The notes under the pieces: model-generated
What the model was told of the DNA's origin: nothing
Databases searched by the model: none
Seen by the model: only the letters and a program-made list of their open reading frames with translations
Source of the DNA: Megaustenia siamemsis
Lineage: Eukaryota > Mollusca > Gastropoda > Stylommatophora > Ariophantidae
DNA length: 64,000 bases
Assembly (NCBI GenBank): GCA_032433765.1
Contig: JAVIAB010000046.1
Span: forward strand, 60,733,388 to 60,797,387
Direction: 5' to 3'
Shown: positions 46,099-57,739 of the stretch, piece by piece
Layout of the letters: the number at the start of each line of letters is the position of its first letter
How positions within the stretch are numbered: position 1 is the stretch's first letter
Translations under genes and position numbers: made by a program

Positions 46099-46373
46099 CT
46101 CTCTCTCACACACTCTCTCTCACACTCTCTCTCTCACTCTCACACTCTCTCTCACACTCTCTCTCCTACTCTCTCTCTCCTTTCTCTCTCACACTCTGTC
46201 TCTCACTCTCACACTCTCTATCTCTCCTTCTCTCTCTCTCCTTCTTTCTCTCTCTCTCTCCTTCTCTCTCTCTCCTTCTCCCTCTCCTTCTCTCTCTCTC
46301 TCCTTCTCTCTCCTTCTCTCTCTCTCCTTCTCTCTCTCTCTCTCCTTCTCTCTCTCCTTCTCTCTCTCTCTCT

Positions 46374-46413
<40 letters not shown>
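45966..46413. repeat. 448-bp CT/CTATCT/CTTCTC tract: expanded LINE tail
   Basis: Almost pure pyrimidine on the plus strand: (CT)n, then ctat, cacact and cttct variants. It joins the 3' end of the minus-strand I-clade LINE fragment exactly where that family has its (GA)n tail. The ORFs of 145-165 Leu/Ser residues are artefacts. Confidence 0.95.
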
Positions 46414-46416
<3 letters not shown>

Positions 46417-46745
46417 ATCAAGACTCAATCAGAGTAGAATTCCAGACTCTTTCATGAAGTCAGCTGTCTTTCAAGCGAATCAATTGCCCCATATAGTTTC
46501 TCTTCCAGGGAGGTGGGCGCGGAACACGTTGCTCTTCTCAGGTCTGTGTACAGGGGACAATCCTGTAGAAAATGTTTTGTAGTCATATTGTCCAGTGTAC
46601 AGTGGCATAGTCTGGTTGTACCTATTTTGAATTTGGTGAACATGTGATTTCTCATTCTATTGTGGCCAGTGTGTAGGCGAAGTATGATGACTTGATCTAT
46701 CCTTGATAGTTGGTGGTATCCATCACTCTTGTTAAACAATCGATT
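46414..46745 (-). mobile_element. I-clade (nimbus-like) LINE, short 3' fragment
   Basis: The minus strand repeats the last 330 bp of the 21-24 kb element: YHQLSRIDQVIILRLHTG, GTTRLCHCTLDNMT, HFLQDCPLYTDLRRA, then 3' UTR ending in 'tgattgagtcttgatcacag' and the GA tail. It is 5'-truncated near 46745, with a frameshift before YHQLS. Confidence 0.92.
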
Positions 46746-48065
46746 CAACAAACATCAAAAGAAGTAATAATGTACCGTGGTTGAATGTTAATTATTAATT
46801 AACTGGTGTGTGTCAGCGAACTGATGATTTAACTTTGATAACCTTGATCGCCTGATGTACAGACTGGCTAATTTCCTCCCGACATAATTTACTTGAAGGA
46901 TGGACTCATGAATTGTGTTGCTGCTGGACTGCTTCTTATTTTGATTGAATGATGTTTGGGACTGGTTCGGACACTACTGCTGGTCTTCCGTCACATTCTT
47001 TGTGTAGTAGAACTACACGCTGTTTTCTAATGACCGTTCATGCAGATCTCAGAACCTCTAGACTGCGCTGCAACCCTAAGTCAGTTCGTCACCATACCAA
47101 TCATGAACACAACACTGACTCAATTACTGACCAAAACTGTTCATTCATAAAATAGGCCTAACTTTATTCATCTGAAAACATTCCGCTCTGCTACTCGAGC
47201 GGAACCAATTAACCCTTGCACACACATGACTCTGAAAATGTTCAATTCCACAAACACAATTTCAACAAAAGCAAGCTCTTGCTCGCTCATAATGCACAGC
47301 GCCTTCACTGTCCATCAAAATTTCATCACTGTCGACCTCTTACACATGAAGGACAAATGTTCAATTCCACAAAATATAACTGCATCAATAGCAATCTCCT
47401 CAATGGCTCCAATTTCACTGTGAGACTCCACTGTTCATCAAAAGTATATCAAATATGTCGACCTCTTGCTCTCACATGAATAATAAGACAAATGTTCAAT
47501 TCCACAAAAATATAACTGCAACACTGTCAAGCTCCTTGGCTCACACATAATGGAATATCTAAAAGTACTTGGCTCTTCACAAAAGCTGAAACACTTTAGC
47601 GAGCCCATTGCTCACACCTAGAGAATATCAACATGTTCACTTCTGCCTCTACACTGAGTCCATGACCAATTCGCACAGCCTCACACTAATTCTGTAACTA
47701 TTCAACTAGAAAAATTAACTTAAAAGCGAGCTAACTCCTTGCTCACACAACTGAGAACTGAACTAAACAACATCTTTGAAGGTTGGTAAGCCAACTGGCT
47801 ACTGCCTTGCAGCAAACCTGCTTCCAGGCCGACCATCTGAGTAACTCTGTCTCTCTAAACTTGTAATTCACATACATCTTTCGTCTTCAACCAATCGTCA
47901 TCCTTCTTACATCTCCCCCCTTCTACTGAACTCTCTCAAAATCCAGAGAATTCCTTGGTCCACCTGAGCTGATTTCAAGTGAATTTCTCCATTCTCTCCA
48001 CATGAGTTGTCCATGTATTCCTGACTCACTCACTCATGTTTTTGTTACACATTCTCACCCTCCAC
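46746..48065. other. Unclassified insertion with degenerate internal repeats
   Basis: It lies between the nimbus-like fragment and the resumption of the interrupted LINE. Three diverged units of 120-135 bp at about 47230-47570 share 'aatgttcaattccacaaa' and 'gtcgacctct'. Pyrimidine-rich blocks near 47870-47950 recall LTR DNA, but I could not define ends or a duplication. No convincing ORF. Confidence 0.5.
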
Positions 48066-49094
48066 TGTTGCAATACCAGTGACTAAAAGAATCAAAAAAA
48101 GAGATGGATGACAGAAAGAAATACTAGAACTAATGGAGAAAAGACAATAACATAAGAAAGAAGAACTGACATACAAAATATTGCACAAAGAGATCCAAAA
48201 CAGATGCAGAGAAACAAAGCTTTTGGCTAAAGCAGAAATGTGAAGAAAAGGAAAAACAACAAAGCTCCAGGTCCCGACAATATACCAATCTAATAGATAA
48301 ATGCATTAGGAGAGCTGGGAGTACAAGTCATAACAAAACTATTCAATGACATATATAACACTGGATACATACCCACAGATCTATAATAAAATATATCTTT
48401 GTAGCCATATCGAAGAAGTCAGGCACCACTGATTGTGAAGACCATTGCACTTTTAGTCACAAGAGCCATATGACGAAAATATTAGTATGAATTATCATGA
48501 GATGTGTAAGGAACTAAAAAAACCCAGAACTAATTGAGGAACAATGTGGATTTGTGGAAGGAAAGGACACCAAAAATGCAATATATATCCTGAGAACATT
48601 GATAGAAAGAGCTATAGAGGTAAAGAAAGATCTATATTTGTGATTTATAGACTACACTAAAGCATTTGACAAAGTAAAGAATGTGGAAATAATCAATACA
48701 CTGGTGAAATTAAACATTCATGGCAAGGATTTACAAATCATAAAATGCATGTACTGGCAACAAACAGCAGTCATAAAAATTAGCAACCAAACAGGAGAGT
48801 CCCAATATATATGACGAGGAATCTGACAAGGCAGTGTTCTGTCACCAGATTTGTTTTCACTTTACAGTGAAAATAGTATGAGATCAACAGTAGATATAAA
48901 ATGAATTGAAGTCAACAGTCACAACATAAATAATTTGCAGTATGCGGATGACACAGTCTTAATAGCACAGACAAAGAATAAACTACAATAAACGTTAGAC
49001 ATAATAGTAAAAGAAAGCAACAAAAAAGGTCTAAGTCTGAATATTAAGAAAACAGAAGTAATGGTCATATCGAAGAAACAAGCATCACCAGTAT
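48066..49094 (+). mobile_element. RTE-like LINE (A-related), RT part, right of nested insertion
   Basis: Continues the element of 45420-45965. Readable pieces, with many stops, are TYKILHKEIQNRCRETK, KAPGPDNIPI, EEQCGFVEGKDTKNAIYILR, FIDYTKAFDKVKN (near 48650), GSVLSPDLFSLY and LQYADDTVLIAQ (near 48945), then LSLNIKKTEVMVISKK. It ends at 49094, where a family B copy in reverse orientation begins. Confidence 0.85.
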
Positions 49095-50700
49095 GCAGTT
49101 TTTGTGCTGATTAGTTTTGATTTCCACATCTTCTCAAGGCTTTTGAAGAACATTGATGCTTTACCTGTTATGACTCTAATTTATTTACTTGTATCCCCTT
49201 CCCAATCAATATGACTTCTAAAATAGACAAAGTAAATCTCTTCCACTGGTTTGTTTTCCACATATATTTTTTCATCTGTTGGAATTAAGCTTTTCATGAA
49301 TTTAGTCTTTTCATGATTGATCTCAAGCCATATTTTGCTGGCTATTGATGATAGTTCATTTGTGTTTTTCTGCATCGTTTTTATCTGACTGCTGATGAGA
49401 ACTATGTCATTAGCAAAGATGAGGTCCTCCAACTGGCCCCCATGTATCCATTTGATGCCTTTGATACCAGTGCAGCATTTCTTCATTATGAAGTCTACAG
49501 CAACTGCAGATGACAAGGGTGATAAAATACATCCTTGTTTAACCCCAGTTTCTATTGAAAAAACATTTTCTCAGTCCTTCCCCTGTACGAACTGCACATG
49601 TGTAGCCATCATACATGTCTTTGATAATGTTTATGATTGTTTTATGGTAAGCCATATTGCTTCAGAATTTTCCACAAAGAATCTCTATAAATGCTGTTGA
49701 AAGATTTTTTTTTTTTTAAGTCAATGAAATTAAGTACAAAAGGTTTTTGCTTTTCATTATGTTCTTCTAATATAAGTCTTAAAGTAATATTGTGGTCAAG
49801 GCAGCTTCTTCCTTTTCTAAACCCAGCCTGTTCTTCACACATTACTGTATCGATTGAATCCTTTATTCTATACATACTATGATTTTGCAGAACAACTTTG
49901 AGGCAACTGACAAAAAAGCCATGCCTCTCCAGTTGTTAATCTCTGAGATTGCCCTTTTTAAGAATGTTAACAATGATTATTTTTATTTCTCATTTATGAG
50001 ACACCGTCTCTGCTTTCCAAATGATAATGAACATTTTCAGGAGGTGTACTAAATCATGGCTCTCAATTGCATTGAAGATCGCAGGTGTTATCTTATCTAT
50101 ACCTGCTGCCTTGTTGTTTGTCCATACATTTGAAAGATGCCTTTATTTTGCTCAAGGTGAAGTTGTCTAATTTTATATCTAATTCTACTGCTGGTGTTTT
50201 GGCTTCAAAATCTATTAAATTGTGGGGTAGTGGATGGTTAAGAATTTCTTTGAAGTGTTTAGCTCAACGAGTCTTTATATCAGCAGTTGCTGTTAGCATT
50301 GTGTCAGACTTGTCTAGAATTGATGCACCACTGGAGGTAGAGGTGGCTGTCAGCAACTTTTATACAGTATAGAGAGTTCTACTGTCTCCTGTAATTGCAG
50401 CTGTCTCTGCTTTCTCTGCCAAATTGTCTATATCTTTTTTTTAATCTCTTCTTGCTGAACTTTTTACTTTATTGTCTAATTCTTTGTGTGTTGCATTTGC
50501 CAAGACCTTTCCAAGATCTGTCTTTACATTAGTTATGTTTTACTCTTTGGTTGGCCTCTTTTTATGTCACATTTACAAGTGTTTATAGCAATTCATCTAC
50601 CCTTCTCAGCCTGCTCTTTTTGTGGTGTTTGCTAATAGCTGTTTCTGTCTTGGCACATGACCAAACCACTCAATTGTCTTTGTTCTTTATATATCCTATT
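49095..50700 (-). mobile_element. RTE-like LINE family B, degraded longer copy
   Basis: The minus strand shows EEQAGFRKGRSCLDHNITLR (near 49830), LNFIDLKKKKSFNSIYR with a poly-T slip at 49712, GVKQGCILSPL, DFIMKKCCTGIKG, LEDLIFANDIVLISSQ and LEINHEKTKFMKSLI. The catalytic FADD box reads FAND, so the element is dead even apart from its frameshifts. Upstream (50000-50650) only stop-ridden linker sequence is recognisable. Its 3' end (49095) truncates the neighbouring plus-strand LINE. Confidence 0.85.
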
Positions 50701-51059
50701 ACATAATTTTCTTCTTAGTCCTTTGCTTCTTACTGTGTCTTTAAATATGAAATATGAATATATGTTGATGCATGGACTGATATTGATAACATTGAGACTT
50801 TAAGCTCAAATAAAATAGTGTGACAAGGTATTTAATAACAAGTGGCATTCCCAACATAAATGCAAATATAAAATAAACATAAAATGATCTGAAGCAGCTA
50901 AACCCAATGAGAGATGAGATAGACTACAATGTTTCTGCAAACTCCTTTAACGGGTACAAAAGAACAAATATTAATACCAAAATGCAAGTACTTCTATCTC
51001 AGTAAGGTGTAAAGTGGTAGAGAATTCCAAATCAATATAAATATAAACAAACAGTGATT
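50701..51059. other. AT-rich DNA, nothing recognised
   Basis: No repeat or coding signal seen. Confidence 0.5.
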
Positions 51060-51300
51060 GCTTGCTTATGTTTGACCGATGACTAAAGGAGTACACCTCT
51101 TCATCATCCACCTTGAAAGGACATTAAGTGGGCTCTATCGCGTTGTGTTGTGGTTTGCAGTATAACTGTGATTTGTGCCTTTCAACCCAACACATCCGAC
51201 TTTAGCATGCAATTTTTGAGTGCCGGGTTGTCTTCCCTCTTCAATCCCTGCTTGCTTGGCCAGACTAGACAGGTTAGTCTGTTACTAGAGACCCCACAGA
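51060..51300 (+). repeat. Dispersed repeat S1, single-unit copy
   Basis: Shares 'catccaccttgaaaggacat/gttaagtgg', 'gttgtggttt' and 'agtgccgggttgtcttccct' with 57740-57920. In the 57.7-kb copy the last segment is tandemly expanded; here it is present once. Non-coding and family unknown. Confidence 0.7.
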
Positions 51301-51412
51301 TAGAGGTAGAGCAGGTTCTGAATGTTTCTGGTTCACCGATCTTAGCGCAAGCCATCAGCTGTGGGCTGCTGACAACTTCCAGCTCTGGTGCTGTGAGGCA
51401 TGCCTTCGCCTC

Positions 51413-51660
51413 CTAAACAAGCAGTGATATAGGGAAAGTTGTCTTACATGGGTAGATGACAAGAATGAGAATTATCTTACAAGAAAAGCTGGAAAGAGAA
51501 TAGATAACAAATATTTGAGAGTCGTTAAGCTTGAGGAAGACAAATAAATTGAGTGAGCATGTGCTCAGATAGGTCACGGAAACAGCGTGAATTTTGAGAG
51601 TCAAGAGGGCCACTTATTGAGACAAAGATAGGAAGCTGTGAACATTAGACAGAGAGAAAC
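51413..51660 (-). repeat. Dispersed repeat S2, copy 1 (inverted relative to copy 2)
   Basis: About 245 bp match 55690-55935 in inverted orientation: 'gtgatatagggaaagttgtc', 'gagaattatcttacaagaaa' and 'gggccacttattgagacaaa' have clear counterparts. The copies are diverged (roughly 75-80 percent by eye). No terminal features were recognised. Confidence 0.75.
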
Positions 51661-51769
51661 TGAATAAATGTGAGCTGTCAAGAGAAATGGAGTGGTTGAT
51701 AGTAGAAAAGTTGTGATGATTCCAGCTCCCTCGAGTTACTATCAAGTTGACAAGATGGAATCATCACTG

Positions 51770-52240
51770 AGTGATGTCTCCGCATCAAAGGTTGGCTACC
51801 ATGGAGCGCCATTCCACTCTGTCTCTTGCCTTGGTGGTGCAGGTTGTCATAGGCTGATTTGTCAATATTTTGATGTTACTCACCCATGTTAGTCTTGGTC
51901 TGCTTCTGCCTCTATTACCTTGTATTTTCCCCTCCACGATTACTCTTAGTAGTCTGTTGTGTCTTTTAACATGGCCCAAAAATGTCAGGCCTTGTTCTAA
52001 TTATGTTTAGTAGTTCTCTTTTAATTTTTAGTTGTTTTAAAACTTCATCATTTGTTTTAAACTTTTCTTTCTATCCAATTCTACCTATTCTTCTATAAAT
52101 CCACATTTCAAAGGCTTCAATTTTCTGTTCTGTTTTTGTGTCTAATGTTCATGTTTCTACACCATACAGGAATATTGAGAAGACGTACCATTTTGTTATT
52201 CTTAGTTTTAGCCCTGGTGTTATTTGTTTTGATATTATGT
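51770..52240 (-). mobile_element. RTE-like LINE family A, 3' end
   Basis: The minus strand encodes MGHVKRHNRLLRVIVEGKIQ, NRGRSRPRLTW and RDRVEWRSMVANL, parallel to the C-terminus of the 7.4-8.7 kb copy, with frameshifts upstream. It is 5'-truncated near 52240. Confidence 0.88.
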
Positions 52241-52401
52241 GTTTACAAGATGGAGTAGAACAGTAGCTGTGATGATAATATGTGTTAGTATCTGTACAGG
52301 AAAATAATTGTAAAATGTGTCACAGGGAATATAGTGTTCGCTTCATAGACAATTAGTTGTGATATTAAATGGTGTTGAAATTCTGGATGCTGTATTTTCA
52401 G

Positions 52402-52885
52402 ACTATTGTTATTGTTATTGTTATTGGTTATGGAAGGCCTCGGCATCACAGCAAACGAATTAAAATTCATAATTGCTCAACCGCCCATGCCAGTGGAATC
52501 ATCCGAATTACTAACTCATCTCCCAAACAAAGAAAGGTAACTGTAGTCCCCATCATAGCAGTCTCAGCACACGCCAAAAGACATAAGGCGAAACCGCGCA
52601 GAAAGTGAACACAGCCAACTGTTCCCCGTCATACGATATCATCATTCATCATAAACAAGCGGGATATCAAAGCAGGATCAAAACGGATGAGACACACAGC
52701 TCACGGTGTGCACAGAGCACTTAACTCAGTAGCTCCTGCAACAAGCCAGACTTGGAATATGAGGAAACTGCAAGAAGGAACACTTTTCAGACATAGCCTT
52801 CAATGATTCCTGCCGCCTATCCACCATATACCATGGGAGTTCACGTCCTCCCGAAAATGATGATCGTCGTAGCACTTGATGTTAG
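52402..52885 (-). mobile_element. Family E LINE 3' end, well-preserved copy
   Basis: 480 bp nearly identical (about 96 percent by eye) to 38340-38827 in inverted orientation. The tail at the left is (ATTGTT)n, that is AACAAT in element sense, differing from the ccaataa tail of the 38-kb copy. Frames read across it (for example 52369-52608) change mostly at non-synonymous positions between copies, so I regard it as non-coding 3' sequence. Confidence 0.85.
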
Positions 52886-53339
52886 GCCATCATTTCAGAC
52901 TATGATTTATGTAACTGTTATAAGTAAATTAGTAATCATGTAATTAAATATGTTGCATTGATGATCTTCTTATGTGGTGATTTTGTAAAAACATATAGAA
53001 ATTGTTAAGTTTTAGAGAGAGAATGCCCAAGATGCTGTTCTCATAGTTGGGGTATTATATTGTCATAACTAACTGGCAACCATTAGAAGCATGAGCCAGA
53101 CAGATGAAGATTGTACCCATAACCAGGAAATAGAGTATGAAGTACACTGATATGAACATATATTTATTCAGAAATATAAGAACATATAGTGAACATTCTG
53201 AATGGATCATTCAATAAATGTGTATATGATGATGAAATATTGTGAAACATTGGTTCAGTGACCAGTCATTACATCAGTAAGTGAGGCAAATCAGAGTTAC
53301 AGAACAATTGGTGGCCACGACTATTTAGAACTGTAGTTG
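52886..53339. other. AT-rich DNA, nothing recognised
   Basis: No coding or repeat signal. Confidence 0.5.
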
Positions 53340-55640
53340 TGTTACTTCTACCTTTCAGCTCCCTGTGGAACATAGGTCCTCAACAAACACTTTCCAAGTC
53401 GTTCTGTCTCTTGCCATTCTTCTGAGATCATTCCATGTCTTCCCCATCATCTTCATCTCTGCCTCTATCTGTCTTCTCCAAGAATTATTTAGTCTTCCTC
53501 TTTGTCTTTTCCCCTGGGGATTCCAAAAAAGGGCCTGTTGTGTAATACTCTCAGTTGGCTTCCGCAATGTGTGTCCTATTCAGCGCCATTGTCTGCACTG
53601 TATCTCTTTACCCACTGGTATTTGACTGGTACATTTCCATAATTCTGTGTTAGTGATTTTGTCCTGTCATTTCCATCCTTTTATTCTGTGTAAGCATCCA
53701 TTAATGAAAGTCTGTATCTTCATGATTGTCAATTTTATTGTTCTTCATGTTTCACAGCCACATAAAAGGACTGACTTAGCATTGGAGTTGAAAATTGTTA
53801 TTTTTGTAACCTTATTTTATTTTTACTTCCATATGTTTCCAAGTGCAATGAAAGCTCCTCTTGCTTTTGATATCCTTATTTTAGTATAATTTTCTGTTCC
53901 TCCCTCTTTATCTGTACTACTACCCAGATATATGTAAGATTGTACATCTAATAGAGGGACAACTGCATTAATTCTCATAATTTTGGTCTTATCTCTATTA
54001 ATTTTCAGTCCTAGCTGTTGTGATCTCTCATCAAGTATGCTCATTTTATCCTGCATCTGTTGATGGTTGTGTGATAGGAGAGCTATGTCATCAGCAAAGT
54101 CTAAATCATCTAGATGCTTGGTCAGTAACCAATGCATTACATTTCTGTTGTTTTGAGTTATTTTCATAATCCAATCTATGACCAGTAGAAAGAGAAATGG
54201 AGACAGAAGGCATCCCTGCCTTACTCCTGTTCTTATTTCAAATGCTTCTGTAAGCTGCCCTTCATGCACCACTCTACATTTTGTTCCTTCATAAATTGTT
54301 TTTATCAGGTTAATAAACTTTATGGGGATTCTGTAATGACTCAGCAAATTCCAAAGCATTCCTCTGTCTAAACTATCAAATGCCTTTTCATAATCTATGA
54401 ATCCAATATAAAGTGGGGATTGTAGTTATAAACTTTGTTCAACTATTATACGTAGAGTAGTTATTTGATCAGCACATGATCTGTTCTTCCTAAAACCTGC
54501 TTGTTCATCTCTCAAATATTTGTCTATAGCCTCTTTTAGTCTCTCCAGAATGATTCTGCTTAATATTTTTCCTGGCACTGATAGTAGCATAATTCCCCTA
54601 TAATTTGTGCACTCCTGTAAACTTCCTTTCTTTGGTAGTTTGATCATATAACCTTTTTTCCAGTCTTTAGGTATTTCTTCCTTCTCCCAAATTTTATCTA
54701 ACAGATTATGTAACATCTTGGTAGAGGTATTAATATCTGCTTTGATGGCTTCCGAAGGAATTTCATCTGGTCCTGTGGCTTTACCATTTTTTAATAGCTT
54801 GATAGCTTTCATTATTTCTTCTTTGCTTGGTTTTCCACAGTTAACGTGTAACTCTTCTTCTGCTGGTAGTATATCTGCAGGGTTATTTGAGCCGGATCTG
54901 TTCAAAAGTTCTTCAAAGTGCTCTATCCATCTCTACATTTGTTCTCTTATATTACTAAGCAGATTTCCTTTCTTATCTTTAATAAAGGCATTGATCTGTT
55001 TGTATTTTCCACTTAATTTCTTTGTGCTGTTGTACAGTTCTTTCATATTCCCTTTATTTGCTGCTTCATCTGCCTCTTTAGCTAGTTCATCTATATATTT
55101 CTTCTTATCCCTTTTAATGCATCTTCTCACTTCTTTGTTCACTTCTATGTAAGCTTCCTGTGTCTTGGCTTTATTACTTCTCATTTTGCTTTTATTTATG
55201 TCTGCTTTCTTGTTCTTTCTTTCTTTAATTTTATCCAGGGTTTCTGCTGTCATCCATGCATTATTATGGTGTTCTCTTTTCCCAGCATTTCTTCGCATGT
55301 CTCTTTCTATATATCATTTACGTGTTTCCAATGATCTTCTATGTTTATTGTATTTTCTAGTTGTTGGAGGACTTGGTATTTGTTTGATATTGTGACTGCA
55401 AATGTATCTTTAATTCCTTGTTCTTTAAGAAACCCTACATTGAAATATGTTCTACCCTTATTTATTATAGTATATCCTTTTAGTTTAAGTTTAAGTTTGG
55501 CTATCAGAAGCAGATGATCTGAAGCTACATCTGCCCCTCTATATACTTTTACATCCTGTAAGGATGACTTAAACTTATTATTAATACATATGTGATCAAT
55601 TTGATTTTCCGTTCTATGATCTGGTGACACCCATGTGTAG
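53340..55640 (-). mobile_element. RTE-like LINE family C, nearly full ORF2 with few lesions
   Basis: Minus strand in order: endonuclease end (ENQIDHICINNKFKSSL, ASDHLLLIAKLKLKLK, 55307-55630); linker with HHNNAWMTAETLDKI; RT start (KNGKATGPDEIPSEAIK, TNYRGIMLLSVPGKI, DEQAGFRKNRSCADQ); palm FIDYEKAFDS (near 54385), GVRQGCLLSPFLF and DLDFADDIALLSH; C-terminus GKRQRGRLNNSWRRQIEAE and ARDRTTWKVFVEDL. Lesions are a frameshift near 55300, in-frame stops at 54933 and 54426, and further breaks at 53570-53823. The N-terminal endonuclease is absent. The FADD box is intact. Confidence 0.9.
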
Positions 55641-55689
55641 TTACGTTACAATTAACAATAAAGTGTAACAATTTCTTGCTGTCTTATGT

Positions 55690-55935
55690 CCCCAACTACT
55701 TGTCTTTGTCTCAGTAAGTGGCCCTCTCAACCCTCCAAATTCACACTTTTTCATGACCTTTCTTTCCTTTATTCTGAGTTCATGCTCACCAAATCTCCAT
55801 CTCCCTCAAGTAAGACCACTCTCAATTATCTGTATTTATTTTCTTTCCTTCTTTTCATGTAAGATAATTCTCATTTTTGTTGTCTCCCCTTCTTCCCTTG
55901 TGGGACAACTCTCCCTATATCACTGCTTGTTTATA
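55690..55935 (+). repeat. Dispersed repeat S2, copy 2
   Basis: Inverted partner of 51413-51660, containing 'tttgtctcagtaagtggccc', 'catgtaagataattctcatt' and 'ctccctatatcactgcttg'. The two copies flank about 4 kb that include three LINE fragments. Confidence 0.75.
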
Positions 55936-56626
55936 AAACAGATAGCTGACCCCAAGGGAATGAAGAATAAAATAGGCATGTCCTAGATGACACAGGATGG
56001 GAGAGAGATGTTGAAACTGTATATTCAGTTAATACCACATGATCAGGATGGCGATTTTTTTTGTACGGCCAGAATAAGAGTTCAAAATTAGTGCCAAATT
56101 AAGCCAACTGTGTCAACTACAAGAGAATGAAGGTTGGACATTTGTTGCACCAACTTCCTTAGACACCTTTCAAAGAAAGCAATTATGAGTCCTACTTATA
56201 GTCCATGTTGCTCTGGGTCTAGAAATGGTGGCCAGGACCTTGTCACATGTAAATAGGACTCTCATTTTCAGGAACTAGTGCAGATCTTGGTCACTCAAAG
56301 TTCAATGAAAGTGCTGGCATAATTGTTTTATAATGTATAACTTGACTAGAAAGAGACATTTCAGTTTCTCTACAACCATTTATCTGAAAGTGACTGAAGA
56401 AAGTGCAGTTATGAAACTCCAACAAGTAGAATGGTATGTGAGAAGATGGGTCATTAGTGTGATATGGTAAACTACACAAAATGTCAATATGCACATTGTG
56501 TCATGTTTCAGATGTTCAAAGCTTCTATATGTCTGTAAGTCCTGTGATACAGATTCTATTTGCTCATACCAAGTAATCATTAAATAAACAATGAGAAGAC
56601 AGAATTTATATTGTGATATACAGTTG
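55936..56626. other. Intronic DNA, nothing recognised
   Basis: Small ORFs only; no splice-compatible CUB segment and no repeat family identified. Confidence 0.5.
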
Positions 56627-56960
56627 ATAGGAACAATTCTAAATATATAGGAACAATTCTAAATATATAGGAACAATTCTACAAATATAGGAACAATTCT
56701 AAAAACATAGGAACAATTATAAATATATAGGAACAATTCTAAAAATATATATAGGAACAATTCTAAATATATAGGAACAATTCTAAAAATATAGGAACAA
56801 TTCTAAATATATAGGAACAATTTTAAATATATGGGAACAATTCTAAAAATATAGGAACAATTCTAAATATATAGGAACAATTCTAAATATGTAGGAACAA
56901 TTCTAAAAATATAGGAACAATTCTAAAAATATAGGAACAACTTTAAAAAATATAGGAACC
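56627..56960. repeat. 20-bp minisatellite, about 17 units
   Basis: The unit is 'ggaacaattctaaatatata' with a/t variation in its second half. It lies in intron 2 upstream of A-rich sequence. Confidence 0.95.
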
Positions 56961-57374
56961 CTTCTAAACAAAAAAAAAAACCTTTAAACTAATTAAGAAG
57001 CTGTACAAAAAAAAAAAGATAAAAAGCAGTGAAAGTGAGGACAGACAAGTATTTTGCTGAAACATAAAAGACCATAACAGAATGTTGAAGAAAAAATAAT
57101 AAAGGGTGGATTAAGAGCATATAGTTAGCAGCACTACAAATAAAACAGTAAATTTCTGAGAGGTACAAATATAAACATGCTAAATTGCAACATCAAAACT
57201 TGATCACTGTAATAAACAGTTAAAATCAAATAACTAGTAAGCAAAATGTCAAACAAATAACAAAAAGAATCACAGTATATAATATGTTGGCTAAAACTAG
57301 TGAATACACTTAATTTTTGCTGCCAAGAAAGAAATCACAAAAACAACTATACTTTCAATGTGTAATATTCTCAC
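56961..57374. other. A-rich intronic sequence
   Basis: Two A-runs near 56970 and 57010; otherwise nothing recognised before the exon 2 donor. Confidence 0.6.
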
Positions 57375-57480
57375 CTTAACAAAATCAAAACAATTCCCTT
57401 GGCCATTTGAGCTCTCCAAAGAAAAGGTATTGAATGTAATTCTGATACGCTTGTCCTGTGATGATGCAAGAATTGTCCAA
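57375..57480 (-). CDS. Multi-CUB gene, visible exon 2 (middle of CUB domain 1)
   Basis: Acceptor TTCAATAG ends at 57481 and donor GTGAGA begins at 57374. The exon holds 1 + 105 bases, and its first base completes the codon left open by the 62-kb exon, giving HYSWTILASSQ across the junction. It contains the central CUB strands (RIRITFNTFSL) and the third CUB cysteine in GNCFDFVK, followed by a phase-0 donor. The second CUB cysteine, normally in CxW, is Ser here, matching the loss of the first cysteine in the previous exon. Its phase fits both neighbours exactly. Confidence 0.88.
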
Positions 57481-57739
57481 CTATTGAACAAAAAAATAGA
57501 ACACGCATGAACATTTCTGTGTCATCATTTATCCCCATAAGACTGTCAAGAATGACATTTGCTTTATGTCCTTTTTGCTGTTCTCCATTAACACTTCAGC
57601 TGGAGGTATCCTTACAAGCTGCCTTCATATTATTCCAGGTATTTATTACATATTTATCTTTGTAATGTAAATATAATTGTAGTTACATACAAGCAGTACT
57701 ACTACAATTGATAATAAATAAATTTGCAGTAATAAATAA

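Noticed and set aside
45940..46437. Leu/Ser-rich ORFs and Arg/Glu-rich ORFs
   Set aside because: Translation of a CT microsatellite and its complement.
46746..48065. Second LTR
   Set aside because: Composition and position are suggestive, but I could not find TG...CA ends with a matching duplication.
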